Positions 16,270 through 25,593 are shown, counted from the stretch's first letter. The stretch: DNA of 36,176 nt from an uncultured Phascolarctobacterium sp. (GCA_947630795.1 CANRJC010000016.1:1-36176), one strand, 5' to 3'. The notes: generated by a model from the sequence alone, not told the origin. Numbers and translations: made by a program.

Positions 16270-16310
16270 GAAGGTCTCTTCGAAATTCGACGGGGCCTTC
16301 AGCCTTTTTC
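16270..16310 (+). terminator. Possible terminator after recA-recX
   Basis: GAAGGTCTC (16270-16278) can pair with GGGGCCTTC (16292-16300) with two G-U pairs; TTTTT follows after AGCC. It sits 160 bases past the recX stop, just before the next promoter. The gap before it (16111-16269) holds no supported gene. Confidence 0.45.
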
Positions 16311-16339
16311 TTGACAAACAGGGAATGTTTATTTAAAAT
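16311..16339 (+). promoter_or_regulatory. Promoter of the rny leader
   Basis: TTGACA (16311-16316) and TAAAAT (16334-16339) with a 17-base spacer. Transcription should start near 16346, giving a leader of roughly 240 bases before rny. Confidence 0.82.
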
Positions 16340-16345
16340 GTATGT

Positions 16346-16546
16346 AGCTGACAGCGTCTGGACAGTTCCGCGGGAGGCAGACGGCCGGAACGGCGGCCGC
16401 AGGTTTTTCGCCTCGGATGAGCCCTGTTTCTGGATTTCTAATAGATTATTCTTTTAATATAGATATAAATTAACAGAGTAATGACTTTTTAGATTCATCG
16501 AAAGAAGTACGGGCGGCAGGCGCATCAGTGCGTCTGTTTTTAATTT
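16346..16546 (+). ncRNA. Structured leader or small RNA upstream of rny, about 200 nt
   Basis: The transcript predicted from the promoter at 16311-16339 has a GC-rich folded 5' half. CGTCTG (16355-16360) pairs with CAGACG (16378-16383), and GCCG-GAA-CGGC follows at 16384-16394. An AT-rich linker comes next, and the region ends in the terminator at 16517-16546, 28 bases before the rny ribosome-binding site. CGTCTG recurs inside the terminator (16531-16536), so CAGACG could pair with either copy. That is a possible antitermination switch, though this is inferred. It could equally be a free small RNA. It matches no riboswitch class I can recall. Confidence 0.45.
16517..16546 (+). terminator. Intrinsic terminator directly upstream of rny
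   Basis: CAGGCGCA and TGCGTCTG form an 8-bp stem (one G-U pair) with a TCAG loop, followed by TTTTTAATTTT. It lies between the promoter and the rny ribosome-binding site. Confidence 0.8.
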
Positions 16547-16578
16547 TGCGGAAAGATCGCGCATGAGCATATCAGGAG

Positions 16579-18123
16579 GTGAGCAATATTTTAGAACTTA
16601 TCATCGTTGCTGTGATAGTGGCGGTAGTTGGCGTGATCGCCGGCTATTTTGCCCGCAAGAATATAGCGGAAAACAAAATAGGAGCAGCCGAAGAGAGGGC
16701 TTTGGGCATCATCGAGGCAGCCGAGCGCAGAGGCGAAGAGCGGCGTAAAGAGATTCTGATGGAGGCCAAAGAGGAGATTCATCGTCAGCGTTCCGAAATG
16801 GAAAAGGAGAACAAAGATCGGCGCAACGATCTGCAGCGGCAGGAACGGCGACTGCAGCAAAAGGAAGAGAATCTGGATCGCAAGATCGAGAGCTTCGAGC
16901 GCAAAGAAGAAAAACTGGTGGCCAAGGAGCAAAAGCTCAACGCCACTCAGGAGAAGGCCGATGCTTTGCTGGCACAAAAGCAGGTAGAACTGGAACGGGT
17001 CAGCGGCCTCAGCAGAGAGGAGGCCAAAGCGGAACTTTTGGCTTCCTTGGAAGATGAAGTGAAGCGGGATGCCGCCGTCATGGTGAAAAATTTGGAGCAG
17101 CAGGCCAAGGACGAGGCCGACAACAAGGCTAGAGAGATCATTTCTCTGGCCATCCAGCGTTGCGCTGCCGATCAGGTCGCAGAGACCACGGTCTCTGTGG
17201 TGAGCCTGCCCAACGATGAAATGAAGGGCCGCATCATCGGCAGAGAGGGACGCAATATTCGTACTCTGGAAACTTTGACCGGCATCGATCTCATCATCGA
17301 CGACACCCCCGAAGCGGTGATCATTTCCGGCTTCGATCCCGTACGCCGGGAAGTGGCCCGCATCGCTTTGGAAAAATTGATCAGCGACAGCCGTATCCAT
17401 CCTTCCCGTATCGAAGAGATGGTGGAAAAAGCGCAAAAGGAAGTGGAGCAACGGATCAAGGAGGCCGGAGAACAGGCTACCTTCAAGCTGGGCGTTCACG
17501 GTCTGCATCCGGAAGTGGTCAAACTTCTGGGGCGATTGCGCTACCGTACCAGCTATGGGCAAAATGTGCTGAATCATTCCATTGAAGTGGCCAGCTTAGC
17601 CGGGACCATGGCCAGCGAGCTGGGAGTGGATGTGGCCTTGGCTAAACGGGCCGGGTTGCTCCACGATATCGGCAAGGCCATCGACCACGAAATGGAAGGC
17701 TCTCATGTAGAACTTGGTGCCGAGATAGCGAAAAAATTCCGGGAATCCGAGCCGGTGATCAATGCTATCGCCGCTCATCACGGAGACTGCGAGCCTAAGA
17801 GCGTGGAAGCTGTGCTGGTGAGCGCCGCCGATGCAGTGAGTGCTGCCCGCCCCGGCGCCAGAAGAGAAACTTTGGAAAGTTATCTGAAACGACTGACCCG
17901 TTTGGAAGAGATATCCGAGTCTTTCGAGGGCGTGGACAAGTGCTATGCCGTGCAGGCTGGCAGAGAGATCCGCATCATGGTGAAACCGGAAGTGATAGAC
18001 GACGCTTCTGCCGTTCTTTTGGCCAGAGACATAGCCAAAAAGATCGAGAGCGAAATGGAATACCCCGGCCAGATCAAAGTGGTGATCATCAGAGAGACCA
18101 GAGCGGTGGATTACGCCAAATAA
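16579..18123 (+). CDS. rny: Ribonuclease Y
   Basis: RNase Y is the membrane-anchored endonuclease that starts much mRNA decay in Firmicutes. The protein (~511-514 residues) has an N-terminal membrane helix, a long charged coiled coil (~30-190), a KH domain ([15 protein letters not shown]) and an HD domain with HDIGKA and the downstream AAHHGD. The start is uncertain. The first standard in-frame start codon is GTG 16579, but it lies inside the perfect anti-SD match AGGAGGTGA (16574-16582). The codon with ideal spacing is ATT 16588. The ATG at 16563 is out of frame. The gene has its own promoter, a structured leader and a terminator ahead of the ribosome-binding site, suggesting control of expression. 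Confidence 0.96.
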   Translation: MSNILELIIVAVIVAVVGVIAGYFARKNIAENKIGAAEERALGIIEAAERRGEERRKEILMEAKEEIHRQRSEMEKENKDRRNDLQRQERRLQQKEENLDRKIESFERKEEKLVAKEQKLNATQEKADALLAQKQVELERVSGLSREEAKAELLASLEDEVKRDAAVMVKNLEQQAKDEADNKAREIISLAIQRCAADQVAETTVSVVSLPNDEMKGRIIGREGRNIRTLETLTGIDLIIDDTPEAVIISGFDPVRREVARIALEKLISDSRIHPSRIEEMVEKAQKEVEQRIKEAGEQATFKLGVHGLHPEVVKLLGRLRYRTSYGQNVLNHSIEVASLAGTMASELGVDVALAKRAGLLHDIGKAIDHEMEGSHVELGAEIAKKFRESEPVINAIAAHHGDCEPKSVEAVLVSAADAVSAARPGARRETLESYLKRLTRLEEISESFEGVDKCYAVQAGREIRIMVKPEVIDDASAVLLARDIAKKIESEMEYPGQIKVVIIRETRAVDYAK

Positions 18124-18140
18124 CGATTTTGCAGCCGAGT

Positions 18141-18175
18141 CGGCGGCGGGCATGTGCCTGCCGCCGCTTTTTTTG
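18141..18175 (+). terminator. Intrinsic terminator after rny
   Basis: CGGCGGCGGGCA pairs with TGCCTGCCGCCG (one G-U pair), followed by a long T run. Confidence 0.88.
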
Positions 18176-18310
18176 TTTTTTGCAGGCTCAATCTGCGGGC
18201 AAAAGCCTATATATAGAAGGAAATTTTCTTTTAAACAGAGAATATCAACAGTTATGAAAAAAACAGGAGCCGAGCCCGAGGGCTTCGGCCGGAGGGGAAG
18301 GGTCGAGCTT

Positions 18311-18685
18311 ATGCCTTATGTTATCGTTTTAGCTGTCCTCAGCATCGCCGTGGCTCTCTTTGCCATCCAAAACGCAGCAGGCGTTACCCTCAACTTTATG
18401 ATGTTTACTTTTGAAAGTTCTCTGGTCTTGGTGATCTTGGGAAGTTTCACCGCCGGTCTTTTGGTAGGAGCCGGTTTCATGCTGGCCATGAAAGCTCGGC
18501 ACTTTTTCGCTCAACGCCGCCAAAATGAAGAAATATTCAAACTGGAGGCAGAGGTGAAACGGCATAAAGCCAGAGCCGAAGAACTCCAAAAAGAGAAAGA
18601 GCGATTGGAGCAGGCGTTGGCTGAGCAAAAAGAGCATTCTGCTCCTCAAGAAGAAAAGCAAGAAGCTGCGGGAGCTGCTCAATGA
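18311..18685 (+). CDS. LapA-domain (DUF1049) small membrane protein
   Basis: The 124-residue protein has two membrane helices (~2-20 and 37-58), with VALFAIQNAAGVTLNFMMF between and into the second, as in LapA/YrvD proteins. A Glu/Lys-rich coiled coil (~68-110) and an acidic tail follow. ATG 18311 is chosen because GGAGGGGAAGGG lies just upstream; an earlier in-frame ATG at 18254 has no ribosome-binding site. The LapA-like gene next to recJ is a known Firmicutes arrangement. Related E. coli LapA/LapB proteins affect lipopolysaccharide levels, but the role here is unknown. The stop overlaps the recJ start (ATGA). Confidence 0.8.
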   Translation: MPYVIVLAVLSIAVALFAIQNAAGVTLNFMMFTFESSLVLVILGSFTAGLLVGAGFMLAMKARHFFAQRRQNEEIFKLEAEVKRHKARAEELQKEKERLEQALAEQKEHSAPQEEKQEAAGAAQ

Positions 18686-21015
18686 TCCTGAGGGAAAAGA
18701 TATGGGACATCCTTTTCTACGACAGGGAAAAAGCGGCGCAGCTGGCGGCGGAACTGAACACTTCTCCTCTGGTGACAGGTCTCCTTTTAGAGCGAGGTTT
18801 GAACAGTAAAGCGGAGATGGCCGACTTTCTCTACGGCAGTCGGCAGCCCTTTCACGACCCGTTTTTGATGAAGGGGATGGCTGAGGCTGCCCGGCGTTTG
18901 ACAGCTGCGTTGGAGAAAGGAGAGAAGATCACCGTCTACGGCGACTACGATGTGGACGGCATCACCGCCACCTCTCTGCTTTATCTTTACCTTACAGAGC
19001 GAGGCGGCAACATCGACACCTACATACCTTCGCGGCACAACGAAGGTTACGGCCTGAATGCTGAAGCTTTGCAAAACATCGCAGAGCGGGGCACAGACCT
19101 TCTTTTGACGGTGGACTGCGGCATCAGCTGCTTTCATGAAGTGGAGCAGGCCCCGCAAAATTTGGATATCATCATCACCGACCACCACACTGTGCCCCCT
19201 CTGCTGCCGCCGGCGCTGGCAGTGATCAATCCTAAGCAGCCCCATTGTCCTTATCCTTTTAAAGAACTGAGCGGCGTGGGGCTGGCCTTCAAACTTTGCC
19301 AAGCGTTAGAAAAACAGAGAGGCGGAGTTCATGCGGCTTTCGAAAAATATACGGAGCTGGCGGCCTTGGGCACGGTGGCGGATATCGTGCCGCTGCAAGG
19401 GGAGAACAGAGAGTTGGTGCGGCGAGGCTTAAAAGCCATGGCGAGCACCGAGCTCATCGGCTTGAAAGCCCTCATGGCAGTCAGCGGCTGCCCGGACAGA
19501 GACATCGCCGCCGAGCATATCTCTTTTGTGTTGGCTCCCAGGATCAACGCAGTAGGCCGTTTGGAGGAAGCGCAACGAGCGGTGGATCTTTTGACCAGCC
19601 GGGACAAAGCCGAGGCCGAGGAGATCGCTGCCGAACTGAACGCAGAAAATGCTCAGCGACAAAATATCAGCCGCCGTATCCAAACAGAAGCAGAGGAATT
19701 GCTGGCTAAACAGGAAAAAGTAGAGACCGCCATCATTTTGGCCTCCGAAGAGTGGCACAGCGGTGTCATCGGCATCGTCGCCTCTCATTTGGCGGATAAA
19801 TATCATTTGCCCACTCTTCTCTTCAATATAAAGGACGGAGTGGCCAAGGGCAGTTGTCGCAGCATCCCCGCTCTCGACCTTTATCGGGCCATTGCGGCGG
19901 AAAAAGATCTGCTCACCCAATTCGGCGGGCATCATCAGGCGGCGGGGCTGACCCTGCCTCTGGCCAATTTGGAAGAATTCAAGCGGCGCTTTCTGGCTTA
20001 TGTAAAAAATGAACTACAGCCGGAAGACTATCTGCCGCATCAAACGGTGGATTGCCTTTTGGGTCCCGAAGATGATATCACGGTGCGGGATCTGGATGCC
20101 TTGACGCTCTTGGAACCTTGCGGCTGCGGCAACCCCACTCCGATCTTTGCTTTCGACGAAGCCGAGTTTCTGTATCCCAAGACCATGGGCAGAGACGGCG
20201 ATCACTTGAAGGTGCAAATACACAAAGGCAAGCGCAGCTATGACGGTGTGATGTGGAACCGAGGCGACTTGGCCAGGTTGCTCGGCGACAATCCTCACGG
20301 GGCCGTAGCCTTTGAACCTCATAAAGACGAGTGGCAAGGGACCGTGAAAGTTCAGCTGCAGCTGTTGGCCGTAAAATTTCCTCTGACGATCTATGATTTG
20401 CGAAGGCGCCCGGAGAGCAAAGAAAAGCTGTTGCGGCAAATTTGCCGCAACGCAAACGGGGTCACGGTGCTGACGAGAGAGCCTACGACAGCAGAGTTAG
20501 GCCCGGGCACGCGGGTACAAAACTACGAAGATCTGCAACCCACCCTTTGGGGGAGCACGCTGGTGCTCTACGACGTGCCGCCTTTCTCTTTTGCGGTTCT
20601 TCGCAACAGTCTAACTTGCAAACAACGGCAGCTGGTGCTCCTTTATAAGGAAGAAGATTGCCGACGAGTTTGGGAAGAAACAGTCCGGCTCTATCCCACT
20701 CGCAACGAGTTGGTAGATGCCTACAAAAGTTTGCGGAAAGTTTTGCGAGAAGACAGGGCTTCCGTCGAAACAGCGGCACTTGCGTGCAGTCCTGCGGCCC
20801 TGGCCGTCTTTAAAGAATTGGGACTGGCGGCGGAAGTCGAAGGCCGGTTGCGGCTGCTACCCGCAGAAAAAAAGGAGTTGGAAAGTTCTGCTCTTTATCG
20901 CAAAGGACTGGAGCGGCGGCAAAAAACGGCCGCCGTATTAAAAGAAGTATGGGAGGGCAGCACCCGGGAATTGAGCAAGGGTCGAACCTTGCACGGGAAG
21001 TGTGATCATGCCTAA
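18682..21015 (+). CDS. recJ: Single-strand-specific 5'-3' exonuclease RecJ
   Basis: RecJ trims 5' single-stranded ends in recombination and mismatch repair. The 777-residue protein has the DHH phosphoesterase motifs GDYDVDG (87-93), TVDCGIS (143-149) and ITDHHT (165-170), then a DHHA1 domain with WHSGVIGIVASHLADKY and FGGHHQAAGL, and an OB-fold region (VQIHKGKRSYDGVMW). A C-terminal extension of about 200 residues (after LTIYDLRRR), seen in other Firmicutes RecJ, ends the protein. It overlaps both neighbours by a few bases. In many Firmicutes apt follows recJ; here rel follows directly. Confidence 0.95.
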   Translation: MILREKIWDILFYDREKAAQLAAELNTSPLVTGLLLERGLNSKAEMADFLYGSRQPFHDPFLMKGMAEAARRLTAALEKGEKITVYGDYDVDGITATSLLYLYLTERGGNIDTYIPSRHNEGYGLNAEALQNIAERGTDLLLTVDCGISCFHEVEQAPQNLDIIITDHHTVPPLLPPALAVINPKQPHCPYPFKELSGVGLAFKLCQALEKQRGGVHAAFEKYTELAALGTVADIVPLQGENRELVRRGLKAMASTELIGLKALMAVSGCPDRDIAAEHISFVLAPRINAVGRLEEAQRAVDLLTSRDKAEAEEIAAELNAENAQRQNISRRIQTEAEELLAKQEKVETAIILASEEWHSGVIGIVASHLADKYHLPTLLFNIKDGVAKGSCRSIPALDLYRAIAAEKDLLTQFGGHHQAAGLTLPLANLEEFKRRFLAYVKNELQPEDYLPHQTVDCLLGPEDDITVRDLDALTLLEPCGCGNPTPIFAFDEAEFLYPKTMGRDGDHLKVQIHKGKRSYDGVMWNRGDLARLLGDNPHGAVAFEPHKDEWQGTVKVQLQLLAVKFPLTIYDLRRRPESKEKLLRQICRNANGVTVLTREPTTAELGPGTRVQNYEDLQPTLWGSTLVLYDVPPFSFAVLRNSLTCKQRQLVLLYKEEDCRRVWEETVRLYPTRNELVDAYKSLRKVLREDRASVETAALACSPAALAVFKELGLAAEVEGRLRLLPAEKKELESSALYRKGLERRQKTAAVLKEVWEGSTRELSKGRTLHGKCDHA

Positions 21016-23233
21016 TGCGGCTGTAGTGCGCAGTATAGAAGATTTTTACAAGATCGCAGACGAATACCTGTCGCCTCAACAGGTGGCTTTCGTTCGCTCT
21101 GCTTATGAATTGGCAGCTCAGGCTCATGCGGTGCAGGTGCGTAAGTCGGGAGAACCCTACATCATCCACCCCATAGGCGTGGCCGGCATTTTGGCCAGCC
21201 TCAAATTGGACGATAAAACTTTGGCTGCTGCTTTCCTTCACGATGTGGTGGAAGACACCGATTATACGCTCGACGATATAAAGCAGCGCTTCGGCACCGA
21301 TGTGGCCAATTTGGTGGACGGTGTCACCAAGTTGGGAAAGATAGCCTACGTATCCAAAGAAGACAGACAGATCGAAAGTTACCGCAAAATGTTTTTGGCC
21401 ATGGCCAAAGACATCAGGGTGGTAATGATCAAACTGGCGGATCGGCTCCACAACATGCGCACCATGAGCTATATGCCCGCTCATAAACAGCAGTCCATTT
21501 CTCGAGAGACTTTGGAAATTTACGCTCCCCTGGCTCATCGTTTGGGCATTTATGCCATCAAATGGGAATTGGAAGATCTGGCCTTCCGTTATTTGGAGCC
21601 CGAGGTCTACTACGAATTGGCGGAACAAGTGAAGGTACGGCGGGCTCAACTGGAGAGCATGGTGAATGAGGCCATGGATACTCTGCGTCAGGCCCTGCAG
21701 GCTGCTAACATCAAGTGTGAGATCCAAGGCCGTCCCAAAAATTTTTACAGTCTGCACAAAAAAATGGTGCGGGACCACAAACAATTGGGAGAGATCTACG
21801 ATCTGCTGGCCATTCGGGTGTTGGTGGATACGGTGAAAGACTGTTACGGAGCACTGGGTATCGTCCACAGTATGTGGCGGCCCATACCTGGCCGCTTCAA
21901 AGATTATGTGGCCGTGCCCAAGAGCAACATGTATCAGAGCCTTCACACCACGGTGCTGTCCGGGGCAGGGCAGCCTTTGGAGATCCAAATACGCACTTTC
22001 GAGATGCACCGCATCAGCGAGTACGGTATCGCCGCTCACTGGCGTTATAAAGAAAGCGGATCAAAACCGGCTCAGGGAGCCGACAAAGATTTCGATGCCA
22101 AACTCAGCTGGCTGCGGCAGCTTTTGGAATGGCACCGCGACATGAACGACAGCAGAGACTTCGTGGACTCGGTGAAGACGGATATCTTTGCCGATGAAGT
22201 TTTCGTCTTCACCCCCCGGGGCGATATCATCGACTTGCCGGTAAACAGTGTGCCCATCGATTTCGCTTACCGCATCCACACCGATGTGGGGAATCACTGT
22301 GTGGGCGCCAAGGTGAACGGCCGCATCGTCCCTTTGGATCTGCCTTTGAGCAACGGCGACATCGTGGAGGTCATAACTTCCAAGCAGAGTTCCGGGCCCA
22401 GCAGAGACTGGATAAATATCTGCGGCTCCAGCGATACCCGCAACAAGATCCGCAGCTGGTTCAAAAAAGAACGGCGGGAAGAAAATATCGCCGAAGGCCG
22501 GGAGATGCTGGAGCGGGAAGTCAAACATCTCGGTTATAACAGCAAAGAATTGTGCACCGCCGAGCGCATGAAAGAAGTGGCCGAGAAGCTGCGGCTGGAT
22601 ACCGAAGACAATTTGCTGGCGGCTTTGGGTTACGGCGGCGTCGTGCTGAAGACGGTCATCACCAAACTCATAGAAAGTTACAAGGCCGCACAGCAAAAAG
22701 AACAAACTAAAAATCTTTCGGAGATCTTGGCGGAACTGAAACCCCGCAAATCCAAAGCCAACGCCAGCCACGGCATCTTGGTGAAGGGAGAAGAAGGGAT
22801 CCTTGTCAAGTTGGCTCGCTGCTGCAACCCCATCCCCGGCGATCCTGTGGTAGGCTACATCACCCGCGGCAGCGGCATCTCCGTGCATCGGGCCGACTGC
22901 CCCAATGTTTTGGGCAATAACGGCAACGACAGCGACCGCATGATAGAGGTATCGTGGGATGTGGGCCTCGATGCCGTTTACAAAGTGAACATCATCATCG
23001 ACTCTCAAGACAGAACGGGCCTGATGAGCGATCTGATGAATATCGTCAGCGAAGCGAAGCTGAACATTTTCTCCTTGACTTGCCACACGGATAAGAACCG
23101 CCACGCCCACACCCACATGGGAGTGGACATCACCGGTCTTGAGCAATTGGAATATGTGATGAACCGCATCCGCCGCATCAAGGGGGTCTTCTCCGTAGAG
23201 CGGGAGTCCATAACGGGAGGCAAGAGCAGATGA
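21008..23233 (+). CDS. relA: Bifunctional (p)ppGpp synthetase/hydrolase (Rel)
   Basis: This long RSH protein makes and breaks (p)ppGpp, the starvation alarmone. The 741 residues contain the HD hydrolase (FLHDVVEDTDYTLDDI and RLHNMRTM), the synthetase domain (GRPKNFYSLHKKM through SLHTTVL), a TGS domain (VFVFTPRGDIIDLP), a zinc-finger/RIS region with CCNPIPGD, and a C-terminal ACT domain (DRTGLMSDLMNIV). Intact hydrolase and synthetase motifs suggest both activities. ATG 21008 has GGGAAG 7 bases upstream; GTG 21002 is too close to it. The start overlaps the recJ stop by 8 bases. Confidence 0.95.
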   Translation: MPNAAVVRSIEDFYKIADEYLSPQQVAFVRSAYELAAQAHAVQVRKSGEPYIIHPIGVAGILASLKLDDKTLAAAFLHDVVEDTDYTLDDIKQRFGTDVANLVDGVTKLGKIAYVSKEDRQIESYRKMFLAMAKDIRVVMIKLADRLHNMRTMSYMPAHKQQSISRETLEIYAPLAHRLGIYAIKWELEDLAFRYLEPEVYYELAEQVKVRRAQLESMVNEAMDTLRQALQAANIKCEIQGRPKNFYSLHKKMVRDHKQLGEIYDLLAIRVLVDTVKDCYGALGIVHSMWRPIPGRFKDYVAVPKSNMYQSLHTTVLSGAGQPLEIQIRTFEMHRISEYGIAAHWRYKESGSKPAQGADKDFDAKLSWLRQLLEWHRDMNDSRDFVDSVKTDIFADEVFVFTPRGDIIDLPVNSVPIDFAYRIHTDVGNHCVGAKVNGRIVPLDLPLSNGDIVEVITSKQSSGPSRDWINICGSSDTRNKIRSWFKKERREENIAEGREMLEREVKHLGYNSKELCTAERMKEVAEKLRLDTEDNLLAALGYGGVVLKTVITKLIESYKAAQQKEQTKNLSEILAELKPRKSKANASHGILVKGEEGILVKLARCCNPIPGDPVVGYITRGSGISVHRADCPNVLGNNGNDSDRMIEVSWDVGLDAVYKVNIIIDSQDRTGLMSDLMNIVSEAKLNIFSLTCHTDKNRHAHTHMGVDITGLEQLEYVMNRIRRIKGVFSVERESITGGKSR

Positions 23234-23694
23234 TAGCTTTGGTGCAGAGGGTGGACAGAGCGAAGGTAGAGGCAGACGGCGCTGTCTGCGGCGCCATCGA
23301 GCGGGGCCTTTTGGTGCTTTTAGGAGTAAAAGCCGACGACGGCGAAGAAGACATCGCTTATGTGACGGACAAAGTGTGCGGCTTGCGGATCTTTCCCGAC
23401 GAACAGGGCAAACAGAACTTATCGGTGAAAGACGTGGGCGGCAAGCTGCTGATCGTTTCTCAGTTCACTTTATGCGGCGATGTACGCAAGGGCAAGCGGC
23501 CCAGTTTCGACAGCGCAGCTCGCCCGGAGATCGCAAAAGGATTTTATCTGGAATTCATTCGGCGCTGCCGAGAAAAGGGCTGCGAAGCAGCCACGGGGAT
23601 CTTCGGGGCCCACATGCTGGTGGAACTCACCAACAACGGACCGGTCACCATCATCATAGATAGCGCCGTAAAGACAAAAGGAGGCAAAAGTTAA
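23230..23694 (+). CDS. dtd: D-aminoacyl-tRNA deacylase
   Basis: DTD removes D-amino acids and glycine wrongly attached to tRNA. The 154-residue protein has both signature elements, SQFTLCGDVRKGKRPSF and the NNGPVTIIID motif (GPVT cis-Pro), plus the usual MIALVQRV start. Its ATG overlaps the rel stop (ATGA), and the next gene overlaps its own stop by one base. rel-dtd adjacency is conserved in Firmicutes. Confidence 0.95.
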   Translation: MIALVQRVDRAKVEADGAVCGAIERGLLVLLGVKADDGEEDIAYVTDKVCGLRIFPDEQGKQNLSVKDVGGKLLIVSQFTLCGDVRKGKRPSFDSAARPEIAKGFYLEFIRRCREKGCEAATGIFGAHMLVELTNNGPVTIIIDSAVKTKGGKS

Positions 23695-24323
23695 TGGAAT
23701 TATATTCGCTGACGGTGGGCATGCTGGCCACCAACTGTTATGTTCTGGTCAATAAAGAAAAGAACGAAGCCATCGTGGTGGACCCGGGCGGCAGCCCCCG
23801 CTCCATCCTGGAGTTTTTGCAAAGCATCGAGCCGGTGAAGGTGGTGGCCATTTTTCTCACACACAGCCACAGCGATCACATCTCTGCATTGAACGATGTA
23901 CGCAAGGCCACCGGCGCCGAGGTTTACATCAGCAGGGAAGATGCGCCGGATCTTCTGGATGCCAACGGCAATCTTTCTTTCTTCGTGGGCACCTCGGTGG
24001 AGTGCGAGGCAGCCGATAAATATTTCGAAGACGGCACCGATGTGGAAGTGGCAGGTTTCACTTTCAAAGTGTTGGCTACCCCTGGCCACACCAAAGGCGG
24101 TGTTTGCCTTTACGATGCCGCAGACGACATCGCCTTCACCGGCGACACTATTTTCTGCGAATCCATCGGCCGCACCGATCTGCCCGGCGGCAGTTATCGG
24201 CAGATCATAAAGTCCATCAAAGAAAAGATCATGATTCTGCCCGACAAGGTGTGCCTGCTCCCCGGCCACGGCCCCAAAACCTCCGTGGGCTGGGAGAGAA
24301 AACGCAATCCTTTTTTACAATAA
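23694..24323 (+). CDS. Metallo-beta-lactamase-fold hydrolase (glyoxalase II-like)
   Basis: The 209-residue protein has the full zinc-binding set of the family: THSHSDH (H57, H59, D61, H62), ATPGHTKGG, FTGDTIF and a final LLPGHGP. These short glyoxalase II-like hydrolases act on thioesters or related compounds, and the true substrate is unknown for this position. An AAAGGAGG ribosome-binding site lies in the end of dtd and the start overlaps the dtd stop by one base. It is part of the recJ-rel-dtd operon. Confidence 0.88.
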   Translation: MELYSLTVGMLATNCYVLVNKEKNEAIVVDPGGSPRSILEFLQSIEPVKVVAIFLTHSHSDHISALNDVRKATGAEVYISREDAPDLLDANGNLSFFVGTSVECEAADKYFEDGTDVEVAGFTFKVLATPGHTKGGVCLYDAADDIAFTGDTIFCESIGRTDLPGGSYRQIIKSIKEKIMILPDKVCLLPGHGPKTSVGWERKRNPFLQ

Positions 24324-24343
24324 CTTTTTCAGAGTGAGCGACT

Positions 24344-25417
24344 ATGTTCAAGTATTGGCCACGCATCCGCACCTCCACAGCTTTTAAATTGGCGGTGACC
24401 GCTCTGGTGAGCATCTTGCTCTATGAGTCGGCGGCTTTTATGCTGCCCATTTTTCTCTCCGTCGGTCTGGCCTTCGTCCTCTATCCGTTGGTGAACGTCA
24501 TCACTCGGCTCAAATTGAGCCGACTCTACGTCCATGTGGACCGCATCGTGGCCATCATTGTGGCCATCATGGCCTTCTGCGCCCTTTTGGTGTTGGCAGT
24601 GGGCCTTATTTTGTTGCCCCTTTTCGGTCAGATCAACGAACTTTTTCAACGGATGCCCAGTTTGGCAGCCAAGGTGCACAGCACCGACTGGGAAAATTTG
24701 ATCCAATTCGGCGTAGGGAAGCTGCCCAGCAATTTCGACATGTTGCTGGACGATATGATAAATTGGGGCATGGGCTTCATCGGCAGCGTCCTGCACAATC
24801 TGGTCCGCTCTTCCATAAACATCGTCAGCAATTTGGTGGGGCTATTGATCGTGCCCTTTTTGACTTTTTATTTTCTCAAAGACTGGCGGGAACTGCGGGC
24901 CATGCTCATCAACTTTTTCACCTACGAGGCTCAGCCCAAAGTAGCTCGGGTCGTCGACCGCATCGGCCTCACTCTTTCCGCCTATGTGAACGGCTTGGGC
25001 AAATGCGCTTTGATCAGCGGTTTTTGCATAACCTTGGGCACGGCGATCATCGGCATGGATTTTCCTCTGGTCTTGGGCTTTTGGGCCATCCTCGCGGAGA
25101 CGGTGCCGGTGGTGGGGCCCATGCTGGGAGCGGTGCCGGCCATTTTTATCGCCTTCGGGCAAAGCAGCAGTATGGCTGTGCATGTGGCCCTTTTCTATTT
25201 GATCTACTATCAGATCGATGCCAACTTCATCATGCCCAAGATCATGGGAGAAAAGATCGATCTGCACCCGGTGATCATTCTCCTCAGCCTTTTGATAGGC
25301 GGCAAACTTTTCGGCATTTTGGGCATGATCTTTTCCGTGCCGGTGGCGGTGGTGTACCGAGTGCTGTATAAAGAATTGTGGCACGCCGGCGAGAGCAGCG
25401 AAAAAAATGCGGGTTGA
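24344..25417 (+). CDS. AI-2E family transporter (PerM/YtvI-like permease)
   Basis: The 357-residue membrane protein belongs to the PF01594 family. It shows paired N-terminal helices (~15-55), a further helix around 65-90, a soluble loop (~95-145), and a C-terminal set with FLTFYFLKDW and the conserved PVVGPMLGAVPAIFIA and QIDANFIMPKIMG segments. Proposed functions in the family range from AI-2 export to Na+/H+ antiport, so the substrate is open. It begins 20 bases after the hydrolase gene and ends in a terminator that overlaps its stop codon. Last gene of the recJ operon. Confidence 0.87.
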   Translation: MFKYWPRIRTSTAFKLAVTALVSILLYESAAFMLPIFLSVGLAFVLYPLVNVITRLKLSRLYVHVDRIVAIIVAIMAFCALLVLAVGLILLPLFGQINELFQRMPSLAAKVHSTDWENLIQFGVGKLPSNFDMLLDDMINWGMGFIGSVLHNLVRSSINIVSNLVGLLIVPFLTFYFLKDWRELRAMLINFFTYEAQPKVARVVDRIGLTLSAYVNGLGKCALISGFCITLGTAIIGMDFPLVLGFWAILAETVPVVGPMLGAVPAIFIAFGQSSSMAVHVALFYLIYYQIDANFIMPKIMGEKIDLHPVIILLSLLIGGKLFGILGMIFSVPVAVVYRVLYKELWHAGESSEKNAG

Positions 25418-25443
25418 GCCGCCGCAGGCTCACGCTTTTTTCT
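25415..25443 (+). terminator. Terminator overlapping the permease stop codon
   Basis: TGAGCC and GGCTCA form a 6-bp stem starting in the stop codon, followed after CGC by TTTTTT. Confidence 0.65.
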
Positions 25444-25491
25444 TCCGCCTTTTACAAAAAGAGCGAGGGAAAAACGGCTGCGGAAAAATTA

Positions 25492-25521
25492 TTGAACAAG
25501 AAACAAAAAATGTGATAGAAT
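25492..25521 (+). promoter_or_regulatory. Probable promoter of hisS-aspS
   Basis: TTGAAC (25492-25497) and TAGAAT (25516-25521) are 18 bases apart. The ~140-base leader that follows has no T-box. Confidence 0.58.
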
Positions 25522-25593
25522 TATTGAGTATGTGAAAGCACTCGCGGCTCGCGCTTTTCGGCGAAGGCCCCGGTTTGCGGCGGCGAGTAAAAA

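Noticed and set aside
16563..16748. 61-codon frame starting at ATG 16563
   Set aside because: It runs out of frame through the start of rny and reads as a low-complexity shadow; the ribosome-binding site belongs to rny.
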